Positions 27,414 to 38,072 of a stretch of DNA of 46,652 nucleotides are shown here, in pieces. The stretch is from an uncultured Bacilli bacterium. Its GTDB lineage: Bacteria; Bacillota_I; Bacilli_A; RFN20; CAG-826. Below the pieces are notes generated by a model. The model saw only the letters and a list, made by a program, of their open reading frames with translations. It ran no database searches and had not been told where the DNA came from. The DNA lies in the NCBI GenBank assembly GCA_944358865.1, contig CALVRV010000010.1:1-46652 (forward strand), written 5' to 3'. Every line of letters starts with the position of its first letter. Within the stretch, counting starts at the first letter, position 1. The translations under genes were made by a program, and so were the position numbers.

Positions 27414-28997
27414 ATGAAGTTCTTTGATACCTACGATGGTAATAATTTAGACAAGAAAAACAAATGGCTTTATAGCGTCGTCAGTGTTGGTAGAGATGCT
27501 TGTTATGCACTTGTAAGTTTATTTTTACTTACTTTTATTCAATATAGTGGCATCTTAACTCCTAGTGGCACTGATACATCAAGCTTTATTGCTATGTTTG
27601 GTGTAATATCAGGTATTGTTATTGGCTATCGTATTTTTGATGCGTTAAACGATCCATTTATGGGCGTATTAATTGAAAAATGTCATTTTAAAACAGGTAA
27701 ATATAAACCTTGGATTTTGATTGGTGGTTTAACTAATTCAATTACAGTTTTGTGTTTATTTGTTGTTCCTATGTTTGTAGAAGGGTTACAAGGCTGGGGA
27801 TATGTTGGTTGGTTTGCTTTATTTTATTTGTTGTATGGGCTTACTTTTACAATGAATGATATTGCTTATTGGTCTATGCTTCCATCTTTAACAAGTGATG
27901 AAAAACAAAGAACTTCTGTTACTACCATAATGTCTATTTTTTGTAGCGTTGGTCAATTCGCTACTGCTGGATTAATGCCTATATTAAGTGGTAGTTTTGG
28001 CTATCAAAATTCATATCTTTGGGCGACAATAATTATTGTTTTAGTTTTTGCTTTGTTTCAAGTAATTTTATTTTTCTTTGTTAAAGAACATAAAAGAGAT
28101 TTAGAAGAAGAAAAAAAGCATCCCGCACCAAAATTTAAAGATATGTTTTTAGTTATTAAAAATAATGATCAAGTCAGATGGATGACAATAATTTTATTAA
28201 TCTATTATATTGCTTCAGGAATATTAAATGCTTTAGGGATGAATTATTTCTATTTTGCGGTCAATTTTACAGTTGGAAGTACAGTAATGACTATTTTTAC
28301 AGTAGTGTATGCTTTAGGAATGATAATATCACAATTCATATTCCCGTTATTAGCTAAAAAGTTTACTAGACAGCAATTATTTACAGCATGTATTTTATTA
28401 ACAGTCATAGGGTATATTGCCTTCTTTATTTATGGATTACCAATAGGGAATAATATATATTTATCTCCTTCACCTATTGTTAATGGTGAAATGAATATAA
28501 TGTATTTAATTCCATTATTTTTCATTGGTATTTTAGTCTTTGGTTCACAGGGTTTATTTTATTTAATGCTCATCATGATGATGGCTAATACAATCGAATA
28601 TAATCAATGGAAATTTGGTGAAAGAAAAGAATCCGTTATCTTCTCTTTGCGTCCTTTAACCGCGCAGCTAGGAAGTTCAATACAGCAAGGAATTCTCTAT
28701 TTATTTTTAATATTTGCAGGTCTTCTTCCAATTGTTAATTCAATTAGCGAAACACAACAAAATCTCGCGATTGGTCAAATCACTCAAGAAGAAACTAATA
28801 TTTTATGTAATTCTTTTACAAGTGAGGTAGAAGTTTGGCAAGTTATTGTGTATAAATTAGGCGTTGCTATATTACCTTTAATTCTTTATTTAATCGCATA
28901 TTTTTTAGTTAAGAAATTTTATAAATTAGATGAGAAAACTTATTCTCAAATGCTTAAAGATATTGAAAATGGTAATAATCCGGGTGTCAATTTATGA
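27414..28997 (+). CDS. GPH-family sugar:cation symporter
   Basis: A 527-residue, about 12-segment membrane protein of the glycoside-pentoside-hexuronide family (MelB/LacS type). The marks are FFDTYDGNNLD at the start, a first segment around WLYSVVSVGRDACYA, DALNDPFMGV and YKPWILIGG in the loop after TM2, and a second-half repeat. It lacks the EIIA regulatory tail of LacS. Placed directly before a GH36 gene with ATGA overlap, it probably imports alpha-galactosides such as melibiose or raffinose. GGGAGAAA precedes the ATG. Substrate is inference from neighbours. Confidence 0.9.
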   Translation: MKFFDTYDGNNLDKKNKWLYSVVSVGRDACYALVSLFLLTFIQYSGILTPSGTDTSSFIAMFGVISGIVIGYRIFDALNDPFMGVLIEKCHFKTGKYKPWILIGGLTNSITVLCLFVVPMFVEGLQGWGYVGWFALFYLLYGLTFTMNDIAYWSMLPSLTSDEKQRTSVTTIMSIFCSVGQFATAGLMPILSGSFGYQNSYLWATIIIVLVFALFQVILFFFVKEHKRDLEEEKKHPAPKFKDMFLVIKNNDQVRWMTIILLIYYIASGILNALGMNYFYFAVNFTVGSTVMTIFTVVYALGMIISQFIFPLLAKKFTRQQLFTACILLTVIGYIAFFIYGLPIGNNIYLSPSPIVNGEMNIMYLIPLFFIGILVFGSQGLFYLMLIMMMANTIEYNQWKFGERKESVIFSLRPLTAQLGSSIQQGILYLFLIFAGLLPIVNSISETQQNLAIGQITQEETNILCNSFTSEVEVWQVIVYKLGVAILPLILYLIAYFLVKKFYKLDEKTYSQMLKDIENGNNPGVNL

Positions 28998-31315
28998 TTG
29001 CATTTAAAAATAATGTCTTTAAACTTGATACAAAAAATACTTCTTATGTTTTTTCTATATCAAAATTTAATCATTTAGTTTTTCAATATTATGGAGAAAG
29101 ATTTTTTGATGATAATTTAGATTTTGTTTTAACAAATTTTCCTACTCCTAATGGAACGACAGTTATTTATGATGACGATATTGATCCTAATTATTCTTTA
29201 GATTTATATAACTTAGAATATTCTTGCTTTGGTAAGGGTGATTTTAAAAATCCTTCATTAATAATTGATTCTAATGGTAACTATATGTTGGATTTAAAAT
29301 ATCATCATCACAAAATTTTAAATAGTGTTCCAAATTTAAAAGATATGCCTAATATTCATGGTGATAATTTAGAATGTCTTGAAATTACTTGTTTAGATGA
29401 AGCTAAAAATATCGAGGTTTGTTTTTATTATATTATCGATTATGAAAGCGATGTCATCATTAGAAACAATGTTATTAAAAATAAGTCTAATAATATAATA
29501 AAAATTAAAAAAGCTTCTTCTTTTCAACTCGACTTATATAATGATGATTTTAATTTATATACTTTATATGGTGCCTGGGGAATGGAAGGGCACATTGCAA
29601 AAAATAGAATAGAACACCTTACCTATCTAAGTGATTCTAAGACGGGAAATTCTTCAAATAGACGTAATCCTTTATTTTTCTTAGCAAATGAAAAATGCGA
29701 TGATGATAATGGTGTTGTATATGGTTTTAACCTTATTTATTCTGGCAATCACTTTGAACTTATTGAGCATTCTACTTTTCATCAAGTTCGTATCCAAAAC
29801 GGAATAAATTGCTTTCAATTTGATTACCCTTTAAATGTTAATCAGTCATTTGAAACACCATACGCTATTATGACTTATTCAAATAAAGGATTTAATCAAA
29901 TGGCAAGACAATTTCATAATTTTGTTATTAACCATGTTTTGCCAATAAATTACTTTGATAAAAATCCTCCAATTGTTATCAATAATTGGGAAGCTACTTA
30001 TTTTAAATTTACATATAAAAAAGTTAAATCTATCATTAAAAAAGGTTCAGATTTTAATATTGAATTATTTGTTTTAGATGATGGCTGGTTTTCAAATAGA
30101 AATGATGATTTTCATGGTCTTGGCGATTATGATGTCAATAAGAAAAAACTGCCATTTGGTTTAAAAAAGCTTGCAAAAGCGGCACATAATAAACAAATGT
30201 TGTTCGGAATATGGGTTGAACCAGAAGCGTGTAATAAAGATAGTAAATTATTTTCTAATCATCCTGATTGGATTATAAAATCAAAAGATTATAAACCTAG
30301 CATGGGAAGACATGAATATATTCTTGATTTAACAAAATTAGAGGTAAGAAATTATATTATTGAGTCTTTAGATAATTTATTAAAAAGCGCTCCGATTAAT
30401 TATGTTAAATGGGACATGAATCGTCATATTAGTGATGTTGAAAATATCTCTTATTTTTATCATGATTATATGATTGGATTATACAAAATATTAAAAGAAA
30501 TTAAAAAACGACATCCTGATGTTTATATGGAGGGCTGTGCATCTGGCGGAAATCGTTTTGATTTAGGCATGCTTTGTTATTTTAATTCGATATGGGCAAG
30601 TGATGATACAGATGCTTTTGAAAGATTACATATACAAAAAGGTCTTGCGTATGGTTATCCTTTAAGATGTATTTCTAGTCATGTTAGTCAAGTTCCATCT
30701 CATTCTGTATTAAGAAATACTTCACTAGAATCAAGATTTAACTCTGCTTTATTTGCTAATATGGGTTATGAATTAGATTTATCAACACTCCTTCCTTATG
30801 AAAAGAAAATGGTAAAAGAACAAGTTAGTTTTTATAAAGAATATCGTGATGTTATTTTAAATGGTGACTATTATTCTTATAAGGATGTCGATAAAGACAA
30901 TTACACGTTGAATTATGTTGTAAGTAAAGATAAAAAAATCGCAATAGTAGGGGTCTTTATTGGCATACAAAAAATGAACCCAGAAATTATTAATTTTAAA
31001 ATCAATGGTTTAGATGATGACTCTATTTATCAAATAGATATACGCAAATATCAAAATAATTTAACAATTTTTGGTGGGCTTATAAATACATTATTGCCAT
31101 TTCATGTAAACGAAAGAGGTTTTCTAATTCAAACAATTGCTAAACATAAACAAATTGATGGTGAAGAATTTTCTTATCGTTGTCATGGTAAAGCATTACG
31201 TGTTGGTGCAATAAAACTCAATCAACAATGGAATGGAACAGGTTATAATAATAAAGTATCAGTTTATAGAGATTTTAATTCACATCTATTTATTATTAAA
31301 AAAGTGGAGGAATAA
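28994..31315 (+). CDS. GH36 alpha-galactosidase
   Basis: A 773-residue cytoplasmic enzyme of the large bacterial GH36 type (RafA/AgaN), with an N-terminal beta supersandwich to about residue 325 and a TIM barrel starting NNWEATYFKF. Nucleophile Asp474 lies in KWDMNR; the acid/base Asp is in the ASDDTD block (535-540). LDDGWFSNRNDD and EGCASGGNRFD are the other conserved substrate-binding blocks. It releases galactose from melibiose- or raffinose-type sugars. It shares ATGA with the symporter gene and is followed 2 bp later by galM. Confidence 0.94.
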   Translation: MIAFKNNVFKLDTKNTSYVFSISKFNHLVFQYYGERFFDDNLDFVLTNFPTPNGTTVIYDDDIDPNYSLDLYNLEYSCFGKGDFKNPSLIIDSNGNYMLDLKYHHHKILNSVPNLKDMPNIHGDNLECLEITCLDEAKNIEVCFYYIIDYESDVIIRNNVIKNKSNNIIKIKKASSFQLDLYNDDFNLYTLYGAWGMEGHIAKNRIEHLTYLSDSKTGNSSNRRNPLFFLANEKCDDDNGVVYGFNLIYSGNHFELIEHSTFHQVRIQNGINCFQFDYPLNVNQSFETPYAIMTYSNKGFNQMARQFHNFVINHVLPINYFDKNPPIVINNWEATYFKFTYKKVKSIIKKGSDFNIELFVLDDGWFSNRNDDFHGLGDYDVNKKKLPFGLKKLAKAAHNKQMLFGIWVEPEACNKDSKLFSNHPDWIIKSKDYKPSMGRHEYILDLTKLEVRNYIIESLDNLLKSAPINYVKWDMNRHISDVENISYFYHDYMIGLYKILKEIKKRHPDVYMEGCASGGNRFDLGMLCYFNSIWASDDTDAFERLHIQKGLAYGYPLRCISSHVSQVPSHSVLRNTSLESRFNSALFANMGYELDLSTLLPYEKKMVKEQVSFYKEYRDVILNGDYYSYKDVDKDNYTLNYVVSKDKKIAIVGVFIGIQKMNPEIINFKINGLDDDSIYQIDIRKYQNNLTIFGGLINTLLPFHVNERGFLIQTIAKHKQIDGEEFSYRCHGKALRVGAIKLNQQWNGTGYNNKVSVYRDFNSHLFIIKKVEE

Positions 31316-31317
31316 TT

Positions 31318-32301
31318 ATGGAAATTACAAAGAAAAATGATCAAGGAGTAGAATTTATCGTTATAGATTTTAAAAATTCTTTTGTTGTGACTTTAGCAAA
31401 TTTAGGAGCCTCTTTATTTAGAGTGCAATATTTTGGTAAAGAAATGTTACTATATCCTAAAAATGTAAATGATTTTAAAAGAAATGATTTATATTTTGGA
31501 AAAACTATTGGTCGAGTTGCTAATCGTATCAAAAATAGTGTTATATGGATTAATAAAAAACCATATTTTTTAGCTTCAAATGAAAATCAAAACACGCTTC
31601 ATGGTGGTATGTTTGGACTTCATACATGCTATTTTAAAAGCAATGTCAATTGTGTTGATATCGACCATGTGATAGTTAAATATCATTATTTTAGTTTTGA
31701 TTTAGAAAGTGGATTTCCTGGAAACTTAAATATTGATGTTATTTATGACATCACTAGCGATGGAAATATTAAAATTACCTATGATGCGATATGTGACAAG
31801 GATAGTGTTTTAAATTTAACTAATCACGCTTATTTTTGTTTAGGTGAAAATAGTAATGAAAATCTTGTTTTAACATTTAAAACTGACAAATATATTGATG
31901 TTGATAATAAAGATTTAACCCCTCTAAAATATGATGAAATAAAAGAATATTTAGACTTTAATAATGGTCTAAGAATTGGCGAATATATTGATGATGAAAG
32001 ATTAATTAAAAACGAGACATTTGGATATGATATGCATTTTTGTTTTACTAAAAATGATAATGATTTATATCATATCGATTTACAAAGCGATTGCTTTCAT
32101 CTAGATATTGATACTTCTTTTAATGGTGTTCAATTATTTAGTGATAATCTATTTGATGGAATTAATACTAATTCTAATTTAAAAAGAAGAAGGGCTATTA
32201 CATTAGAATGTCAAGATAGTCTTTTAGAATCACATTTTTTAAAAGCTAATAAACAATATAATAAATTTATAAATTTAAAATTTTCTTATCAGGATCGTTA
32301 A
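31318..32301 (+). CDS. galM: Aldose 1-epimerase (mutarotase)
   Basis: A 327-residue galactose mutarotase that converts beta- to alpha-galactose for galactokinase. The family blocks are IGRVANRI, NTLHGGMFGLHT (with the active-site His), LTNHAYFCLG and a late ALECQD-like TLECQDS containing the base Glu. It has GGAGG 8 nt before the ATG and lies in the alpha-galactoside operon. Confidence 0.93.
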   Translation: MEITKKNDQGVEFIVIDFKNSFVVTLANLGASLFRVQYFGKEMLLYPKNVNDFKRNDLYFGKTIGRVANRIKNSVIWINKKPYFLASNENQNTLHGGMFGLHTCYFKSNVNCVDIDHVIVKYHYFSFDLESGFPGNLNIDVIYDITSDGNIKITYDAICDKDSVLNLTNHAYFCLGENSNENLVLTFKTDKYIDVDNKDLTPLKYDEIKEYLDFNNGLRIGEYIDDERLIKNETFGYDMHFCFTKNDNDLYHIDLQSDCFHLDIDTSFNGVQLFSDNLFDGINTNSNLKRRRAITLECQDSLLESHFLKANKQYNKFINLKFSYQDR

Positions 32302-32302
32302 T

Positions 32303-33748
32303 ATGGATATTTTAGATAATGTTAATTTATTGATTAATTATGCTTTAAATTATTTAGATTTGGATAAAGATGACATAATTTACGCTTATAATTTTATTAT
32401 TCATAAAATTGGTATTTCCGGTGAATATAAATATAGAAAAGTCCATGTAAAACAAAATGATTTATATAAAATTATTTTTACATTTAAACAATTTTTAAAT
32501 AATGGCACTTCTGATGATACAATAAATGAAATTTTATCTTTTTTAACACCTAAACCAAGCCAAATAATTAATAAATATCATTCCTTTAATAATAAAGAAG
32601 ATGCTTTTAATTATTTTTATAACTTACAAATAAATAATAACTACATTAAAAAAGAAGAAATCGCTAAAAACATTATTATTAAAGATAAAAAAAGTAAGTA
32701 TAAGATTATAGTCACTATTAATTTATCTAAACCAGAAAAAGATAATAAAGAGATCGCAAAATTAATAAATAATAATCAAGATATTATTTATCCAAAATGC
32801 GCTTTATGTATTGAAAATGTTAATAATTTTAAAAACAAAAAACTTGATTTAAGAATTATTCCATTAAAATTAAATAAACAAGATTGGTTTTTACAATTTT
32901 CACCTTATTCATATTTTTATCAACATTGTATTGTTATTAAAAATAATCATGAGCCAATGGCGGTTTGTTTAGACAACATTAAGGCTTTATTTGATTTTGC
33001 TAGCCAATATAAATTTCTTTTTATTGGAAGTAACGCTGATAAACCAATCGTGGGAGGTTCAATTTTAAATCACGAGCATTTTCAAGGTGGAAATATGATA
33101 ATGCCATTAATGAACGCTAAAACAAAAAGGGAAGTACTAATTAATAACTTTAACAATGTTAAAACATATTTGATGGATTGGCCTTGCACAACATTTAAAT
33201 TTGTTAGCAAAAACAAAAAAGATATCATTAATGCAATTGATAACTTTTTAAATTATTATAAAAGCTATAACAATAAAGAAATTAATATTGATTGTAATTA
33301 TTCTACCGCGACAATTATTGCTCGTTATTTTAATGACAAATATGAAGGGTATTTTATTTTAAGAAATGCAAAAACTAATAACGAATATCCAAATGGATTA
33401 TTTCATGTTAGAGATAACTTACAATTTATAAAAAAAGAAGGCATTGGGTTAATTGAAGCAATGGGTTTATTTATTTTACCACCTAGATTAAAACGTCAAT
33501 TAAAAGATGTTGACTATTTATTAAAAAATTACGCAAAAAAAGATGAAATTTATGCAAAATTGCCTTATTTAAGCGAATTTTTGCCAATGGTTAACGCAAT
33601 TAACAATAAAGAAGTCAAAAGTATAAATGACTACTTAATTAAAGCTTGTATAGAGATATTATTTGATATTGATATATTTAAATTTGCTAATAACAAAGAT
33701 AAAACAATCGATGAGTTTTTATCTTTATACAATAAAAAAGAAGGCTAA
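32303..33748 (+). CDS. galT: UDP-glucose-hexose-1-P uridylyltransferase, Firmicutes type
   Basis: A 481-residue enzyme moving UMP from UDP-glucose to galactose-1-phosphate. It is the longer Firmicutes form (GalT class II, COG4468-like), with the active-site block NHEHFQGG and FLFIGSNADKPIVGGS just before it, and PNGLFHVR and GLIEAMGLFILPPRL later. It starts 1 bp after galM. Its last codons overlap a terminator for the opposing cold-shock gene. Together with galK and galM this completes the Leloir pathway apart from UDP-galactose 4-epimerase, which is not in the window. Confidence 0.94.
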   Translation: MDILDNVNLLINYALNYLDLDKDDIIYAYNFIIHKIGISGEYKYRKVHVKQNDLYKIIFTFKQFLNNGTSDDTINEILSFLTPKPSQIINKYHSFNNKEDAFNYFYNLQINNNYIKKEEIAKNIIIKDKKSKYKIIVTINLSKPEKDNKEIAKLINNNQDIIYPKCALCIENVNNFKNKKLDLRIIPLKLNKQDWFLQFSPYSYFYQHCIVIKNNHEPMAVCLDNIKALFDFASQYKFLFIGSNADKPIVGGSILNHEHFQGGNMIMPLMNAKTKREVLINNFNNVKTYLMDWPCTTFKFVSKNKKDIINAIDNFLNYYKSYNNKEINIDCNYSTATIIARYFNDKYEGYFILRNAKTNNEYPNGLFHVRDNLQFIKKEGIGLIEAMGLFILPPRLKRQLKDVDYLLKNYAKKDEIYAKLPYLSEFLPMVNAINNKEVKSINDYLIKACIEILFDIDIFKFANNKDKTIDEFLSLYNKKEG

Positions 33749-33755
33749 TGCCTTC
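33734..33755 (-). terminator. Terminator of the cold-shock gene
   Basis: Read on the minus strand: GAAGGC, loop ATTA, GCCTTC, then six T. It is strong and ends csp transcription. Its stem covers the last bases and stop codon of galT on the other strand and may also end galT transcription. Confidence 0.8.
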
Positions 33756-33762
33756 AAATTAA

Positions 33763-33963
33763 TCATTTAACGTTGATTGCTCGTGGCTTACCGTTTTTAG
33801 GATCGATTTCTTCATCAAAAGTAACTCTTTGACCATCTTTTAATGTTCTGTGACCTTCGCCTAAAATTCCAGTGTAATGTACAAAAACATCTTTGCCAGT
33901 TTCTTCTACAGTGATAAAACCAAAACCTCTTTTATCATTGAAGAATTTTACTATACCTTCCAT
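33763..33963 (-). CDS. csp: Cold-shock domain protein
   Basis: A 66-residue single cold-shock (OB-fold) protein, the usual length. The RNA-binding motifs are KRGFGFI (RNP1) and DVFVHYT (RNP2). Such proteins bind single-stranded RNA and keep it unfolded. A TACAAT -10 (34025-34020) gives a leader of about 50 nt with AGAGG before the ATG; the -35 is weak. It stands alone between galT and an ATP-grasp gene, with its own terminator. Confidence 0.96.
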   Translation of the reverse strand: MEGIVKFFNDKRGFGFITVEETGKDVFVHYTGILGEGHRTLKDGQRVTFDEEIDPKNGKPRAINVK

Positions 33964-34072
33964 GGTGTGCCTCTTCTTTCTAACAATTATTAGCGGTTAG
34001 GCCAACGATTATTATCTTTATTGTACCATAGAAAAAACAAAATATGATATTTTTTTGATTTGTCCTAAATTT

Positions 34073-35266
34073 TTATTGTTTATCTTGGATGTAATTTTTA
34101 AATTCTATTGCATCTTCAACACTGTTAAAACGGCCAAAATAGTATTCATCTCCCATGTTAAGAGCGATTTCTTTATTATATCTTCCATTTTCAATAAAAT
34201 GGCTTTGGTATTTATTTTGTATTTCATTTAAATTATGAACATAATTAAATCTATCTTTTCTTGCAACAGAAATAGCAATATATGAATCATTTGATAGTGG
34301 AAAAGATAATTTATTATCACTAATAATATCCGCGTAACAATCATAAAATGAGGCGTTTAAACATATAGAAAGTAAATCTGGTGTATTGCCACCTGGTGGA
34401 CGCATATTTACCTCAATAGCAACAATATCACCAACATCTCCTAATCCTAATCTTTCTTTTGTTAATTTAAAAAATTCGATATGGAAACATCTTTTTCTAA
34501 TCTTAAAAGATTTAACAACTCTTTTTCCTAATTCTAAAAACTCATTATCAAATTTTTTTAAAGCATAATAATAATCATCGATATCTAAATTAACCACATC
34601 AGCGTTAGAAATAGGGAAGTGTTCTTGAAAGCATATAACAACATTACTTTCATCATCACATATACCATCAAAAGAAACTATTTCACCTTCTACATATTCT
34701 TCCATTATATATTGAGTATGTTTTTCTTTATTAATAAAGTTTAATAATTCGTCATCATTATGTATAGCGTAAGAATCACACGCACCTACGCCCATATTTG
34801 GTTTAACAAACACAGGATAAGAAACTTCATCTATAAATTTTTTTGCATTTTCATAATTATCAACAAGAGTGTATCTTGCAACTTTTACTCCAGCATTAAT
34901 AAAGCAATCTTTCATTTTAGATTTGTATTTTATATGATCCATCTCAAAAGGTCTTAAACCATTTGGAATATTAAAAATTTCTCTTAATTTTGCGTCTTGA
35001 ACTAACCAATATTCATTATTTGATTCTATATAATCGATTGGTCCATATTTATTAATAAAAAATTGCACTGCATTTTTAACATCTTCAAAATTAGATAAAC
35101 TATTTACAAAATAATATTCAGTTATATCTTTTTTTAATTGTTCCTCTAAATCATAATAAGGGCCATCACCAATTCCAAGAACATTAAAACCTTTATTTTT
35201 TAAAGCGGTAACAAACTTGTAATATACTTGAGGAAAGTTAGGAGAAATAAATAGAAAATTTTTCAT
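34073..35266 (-). CDS. ATP-grasp ligase of unknown substrate
   Basis: A 397-residue protein with an ATP-grasp fold like carbamoyl-phosphate-synthase or amino-acid ligase enzymes. An N-terminal Rossmann-like part (FLFISPNFPQVYYKFVTALK) is followed by the ATP-binding VFVKPNMGVGACDSY, IMEEYVEGEIVSFDG and the metal-binding EVNMRPPGGNTPD. These enzymes join a carboxylate to an amine through an acyl-phosphate. No partner that defines the substrate is adjacent. There is no Shine-Dalgarno; a promoter ends 5 nt before the ATG, so it is probably transcribed alone and leaderless. Confidence 0.82.
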   Translation of the reverse strand: MKNFLFISPNFPQVYYKFVTALKNKGFNVLGIGDGPYYDLEEQLKKDITEYYFVNSLSNFEDVKNAVQFFINKYGPIDYIESNNEYWLVQDAKLREIFNIPNGLRPFEMDHIKYKSKMKDCFINAGVKVARYTLVDNYENAKKFIDEVSYPVFVKPNMGVGACDSYAIHNDDELLNFINKEKHTQYIMEEYVEGEIVSFDGICDDESNVVICFQEHFPISNADVVNLDIDDYYYALKKFDNEFLELGKRVVKSFKIRKRCFHIEFFKLTKERLGLGDVGDIVAIEVNMRPPGGNTPDLLSICLNASFYDCYADIISDNKLSFPLSNDSYIAISVARKDRFNYVHNLNEIQNKYQSHFIENGRYNKEIALNMGDEYYFGRFNSVEDAIEFKNYIQDKQ

Positions 35267-35271
35267 CGCTT

Positions 35272-35302
35272 AATATAATATATTAATATCTTATTAAATC
35301 AA
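35272..35302 (-). promoter_or_regulatory. Promoter of ATP-grasp gene, likely leaderless
   Basis: On the minus strand, TTGATT (35302-35297) and TATATT (35277-35272) with a 19-nt spacer (or TTATAT with 18). The -10 ends 5 nt before the ATG and no ribosome site exists. The long spacer lowers certainty. Confidence 0.4.
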
Positions 35303-35314
35303 GGATAAATATAT

Positions 35315-35533
35315 TTATTTGTTTTTTATTATTCTTACAACATAAGAAAGAAAACTAAATATAAAAAATACAATAAAACCAATTAAGATAAACCAACTAA
35401 AATTATTAAAATTCCCATCAGGAAAAAGATGATAAGAAACAATTAAAGTTACAATAATCCCTATTAAGCAAATTAAAGAAATAAGTAATAAGATTTTACT
35501 TTCCTTATCAAAAAATATTTTATTATTTTTCAT
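35315..35533 (-). CDS. Small two-TM membrane protein
   Basis: A 72-residue protein with two hydrophobic segments (about 13-36 and 43-66) and basic ends (KNNK, RIIKNK), so probably a hairpin with both ends inside. I recognise no family. It starts 29 bp after the preA stop and might be its distal operon member. No clear ribosome site is seen. Confidence 0.6.
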   Translation of the reverse strand: MKNNKIFFDKESKILLLISLICLIGIIVTLIVSYHLFPDGNFNNFSWFILIGFIVFFIFSFLSYVVRIIKNK

Positions 35534-35562
35534 AAATAGTTAATTTTTGCAAGATTTTAAAG

Positions 35563-36810
35563 TTAAAGAGATAGATTTTTAATATCAACTTTTCGATTTG
35601 GTTTAACTTTAATTTTGCCTTTACTAATCGCATCAACAGGACACACTAAAGCGCATAAATGACAGCCAACACATTTTTCTTCATTACAAAATGGTTTTCT
35701 TGTCTCTTTATTAAATTCCATCGCTTGATGCGCTCCATCAAAACAAGAAATATAACATCTACCACAACCAATACATGTGTCTAGATCTATTTGTGGATAA
35801 ACGATATAATCACGATTTAAATTTTCGGCTGGAATAATATTTTTATTAGCTAGACCAACTAAATCTTTTAAACTATCGACGCCTTTATCTTCCATATAGT
35901 GCATTAGACCATTTTTTAAATCTTCAACAATACGATATCCATATTGCATTAAAGAAGTAGTCATTTGTAATGTTGAAGCACCTAAAAGAATAAATTCAAC
36001 AGCGTCAACCCATGTCTCTATTCCTCCTATACCTGATATTTCAACATTTTTAAGTTTAGGATTATCTCTCATTTGTTGAATAAATCTAAGTGCGATAGGT
36101 TTAATAGCTTTGCCTGAATAGCCAGATATAGATGATTTACCATCAATAATTGGCATGCCAACATATTTATTTATATCAACATTACATATTGATTTGACTG
36201 TATTAATCGCCGCTATACCATCTGCGCCACCATCTAAGCAAGCGATAGCGACTTCACACATATCAGTGATATTAGGTGTCATTTTTGCCATCATAGGAAG
36301 TTTGCTACCTCTTTTTACGGCTTGACAATATTTTTTACATAATTCTGGATTAGTGCCAACATCACTTCCCATCGCATGAGAAGTCATTTGTGGGCAAGAT
36401 AAATTCATTTCAATCATATCTGCACCAGCCTCAGTTACTAATCTTGCTAATTCTTCCCAAGTTTTTTCATCGTTACCCATAATTGAAGCAATCAAGACTT
36501 TATTAGGAAATTCATCTTTAAGCTTTCTTAAATCGGCAAGATTTTCTTCTAAAGGATGTTCGGCGATTTGTTCCATATTTTTAAAGCCAATAAATGGAGT
36601 ATCTTCTTTATCTAGTTTGTCAAATCGTGGTGAAACTTCATCAATATAATAAGATTTTGGACCGATTGTTTTAAAAACCACGCCACCAAATCCTACTTCA
36701 TATGCTTTTTTACACATTTCATAGCAATTACCAACTGGTGAAGATGATAAACAGAATGGATTTTCAAATTTTACTCCTAAAAATTCAATACTTAAATCTT
36801 TGTTTACCAT
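35563..36810 (-). CDS. preA: Dihydropyrimidine dehydrogenase subunit PreA
   Basis: A 415-residue protein: a dihydroorotate-dehydrogenase-like FMN barrel ([46 protein letters not shown]) followed by two 4Fe-4S motifs ([23 protein letters not shown]). With PreT it forms the NAD-dependent dehydrogenase acting on uracil and thymine. preT lies immediately upstream with 1 bp between. No downstream hydantoinase or ureidopropionase gene is present, so the direction or wider pathway cannot be told here. Confidence 0.93.
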   Translation of the reverse strand: MVNKDLSIEFLGVKFENPFCLSSSPVGNCYEMCKKAYEVGFGGVVFKTIGPKSYYIDEVSPRFDKLDKEDTPFIGFKNMEQIAEHPLEENLADLRKLKDEFPNKVLIASIMGNDEKTWEELARLVTEAGADMIEMNLSCPQMTSHAMGSDVGTNPELCKKYCQAVKRGSKLPMMAKMTPNITDMCEVAIACLDGGADGIAAINTVKSICNVDINKYVGMPIIDGKSSISGYSGKAIKPIALRFIQQMRDNPKLKNVEISGIGGIETWVDAVEFILLGASTLQMTTSLMQYGYRIVEDLKNGLMHYMEDKGVDSLKDLVGLANKNIIPAENLNRDYIVYPQIDLDTCIGCGRCYISCFDGAHQAMEFNKETRKPFCNEEKCVGCHLCALVCPVDAISKGKIKVKPNRKVDIKNLSL

Positions 36811-36811
36811 A

Positions 36812-38044
36812 TTAAAAACCTCCTAAATATTTATTGATGTAGTAAAGTGCTTCTTTTGCGCTTTTTACTGAACCAACAACGGTCTTTTCTTTATTTATTG
36901 ATATATCACCAATAACAAATACATTACTATCACCAACTTGATAATTATATTTTGTTTTAACTTGTCCTCTTTCCATTTCTAAATCGATGTTACCTAGATC
37001 ATATGTTTGTCCAACGGCAAGAACAATTTTATCTGCGGTCATTTCTAATTGATAAGGCAATCTTCGATGTTTAAATGTCACATGATTATCTTTACAAGCG
37101 GTAGGGACATAACCATCAATAATTGTGACATTATGTTTTCTTGCATCCTCTAATTCTTTTTTAGAAGCTTTAAATTCAAACAATTCTTCATAAACAACTG
37201 CACTGACATTTGTAGAACCTAATATTTTTAAAGAAGTACAAATATCCATCGATACATCGCCGCCTCCAATAACTAAAACATTATCATCGACTAAGACATG
37301 ACCATCGTTTTCTTTTATTCTTTTTAAGAAATCAACCGCGCTTTCAACATATGGATTATCTTTAAACATGTCTAAAACTTTTCCTTTTGAATATCCAATG
37401 GCGACTACAACCGCGTCAAAATATGTTTTTAATTCATTTAAAGTAATATCTTTACCTATTTCTGTATTTGTATGGTATTTTAGACCTAAATCAATTATTT
37501 TATTTATTTCATTATCTAAAACTTCATTGCTTAAACGATATGATGGAATACCATATCTTAAATATCCACCCAATTTATCATTTTTTTCATATAGATCAAC
37601 ACTATAACCATGTTGTAGTAATAATGAGGCAAGAGATAAACCACTTGGACCAGAGCCGACAATAGCAATCCTTTTATTGTTATCGACACCTTTTTTAAGA
37701 ATTTTCATATTTGTTTTTTGTTCAAAATCACAAACATATCTTTGTATTGAGCCTATATCTATTGGTTTATCAATTCCACATCTTAAACATCCCTTTTGAC
37801 AATATTTTTCAGTAGGGCACACTCTCGCGCAAATCCCTCCAAGAGGATTATTTTCACGAATTGTTTCTGCCGCACCTTTTAAGTTATCAAAACGGACACT
37901 TCTAATAAATTTTGCCGGATCAGTTCCTGCTGGACATTCTTTACTGCAAGGCGCATCTAAACACAAAAGACAGCGACTTGCTTCTAATTTTAAAGTCTTA
38001 AAATTTAGACCTGCATCTAAATCATTTAGGTATTTGCATTCCAT
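36812..38044 (-). CDS. preT: Dihydropyrimidine dehydrogenase subunit PreT
   Basis: A 410-residue GltD-like flavoprotein: an N-terminal Cys-rich Fe-S part ([34 protein letters not shown]), the FAD-binding [17 protein letters not shown], and an NAD(P)-binding [13 protein letters not shown]. It takes electrons from NAD(P)H or gives them, through FAD and Fe-S centres, to PreA. A TTGAAA-17-TATAAT promoter and an AAGGAG site head this two- or three-gene operon. Confidence 0.92.
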   Translation of the reverse strand: MECKYLNDLDAGLNFKTLKLEASRCLLCLDAPCSKECPAGTDPAKFIRSVRFDNLKGAAETIRENNPLGGICARVCPTEKYCQKGCLRCGIDKPIDIGSIQRYVCDFEQKTNMKILKKGVDNNKRIAIVGSGPSGLSLASLLLQHGYSVDLYEKNDKLGGYLRYGIPSYRLSNEVLDNEINKIIDLGLKYHTNTEIGKDITLNELKTYFDAVVVAIGYSKGKVLDMFKDNPYVESAVDFLKRIKENDGHVLVDDNVLVIGGGDVSMDICTSLKILGSTNVSAVVYEELFEFKASKKELEDARKHNVTIIDGYVPTACKDNHVTFKHRRLPYQLEMTADKIVLAVGQTYDLGNIDLEMERGQVKTKYNYQVGDSNVFVIGDISINKEKTVVGSVKSAKEALYYINKYLGGF

Positions 38045-38072
38045 ATAAAAATTTACTCCTTAGGTAAAATGT

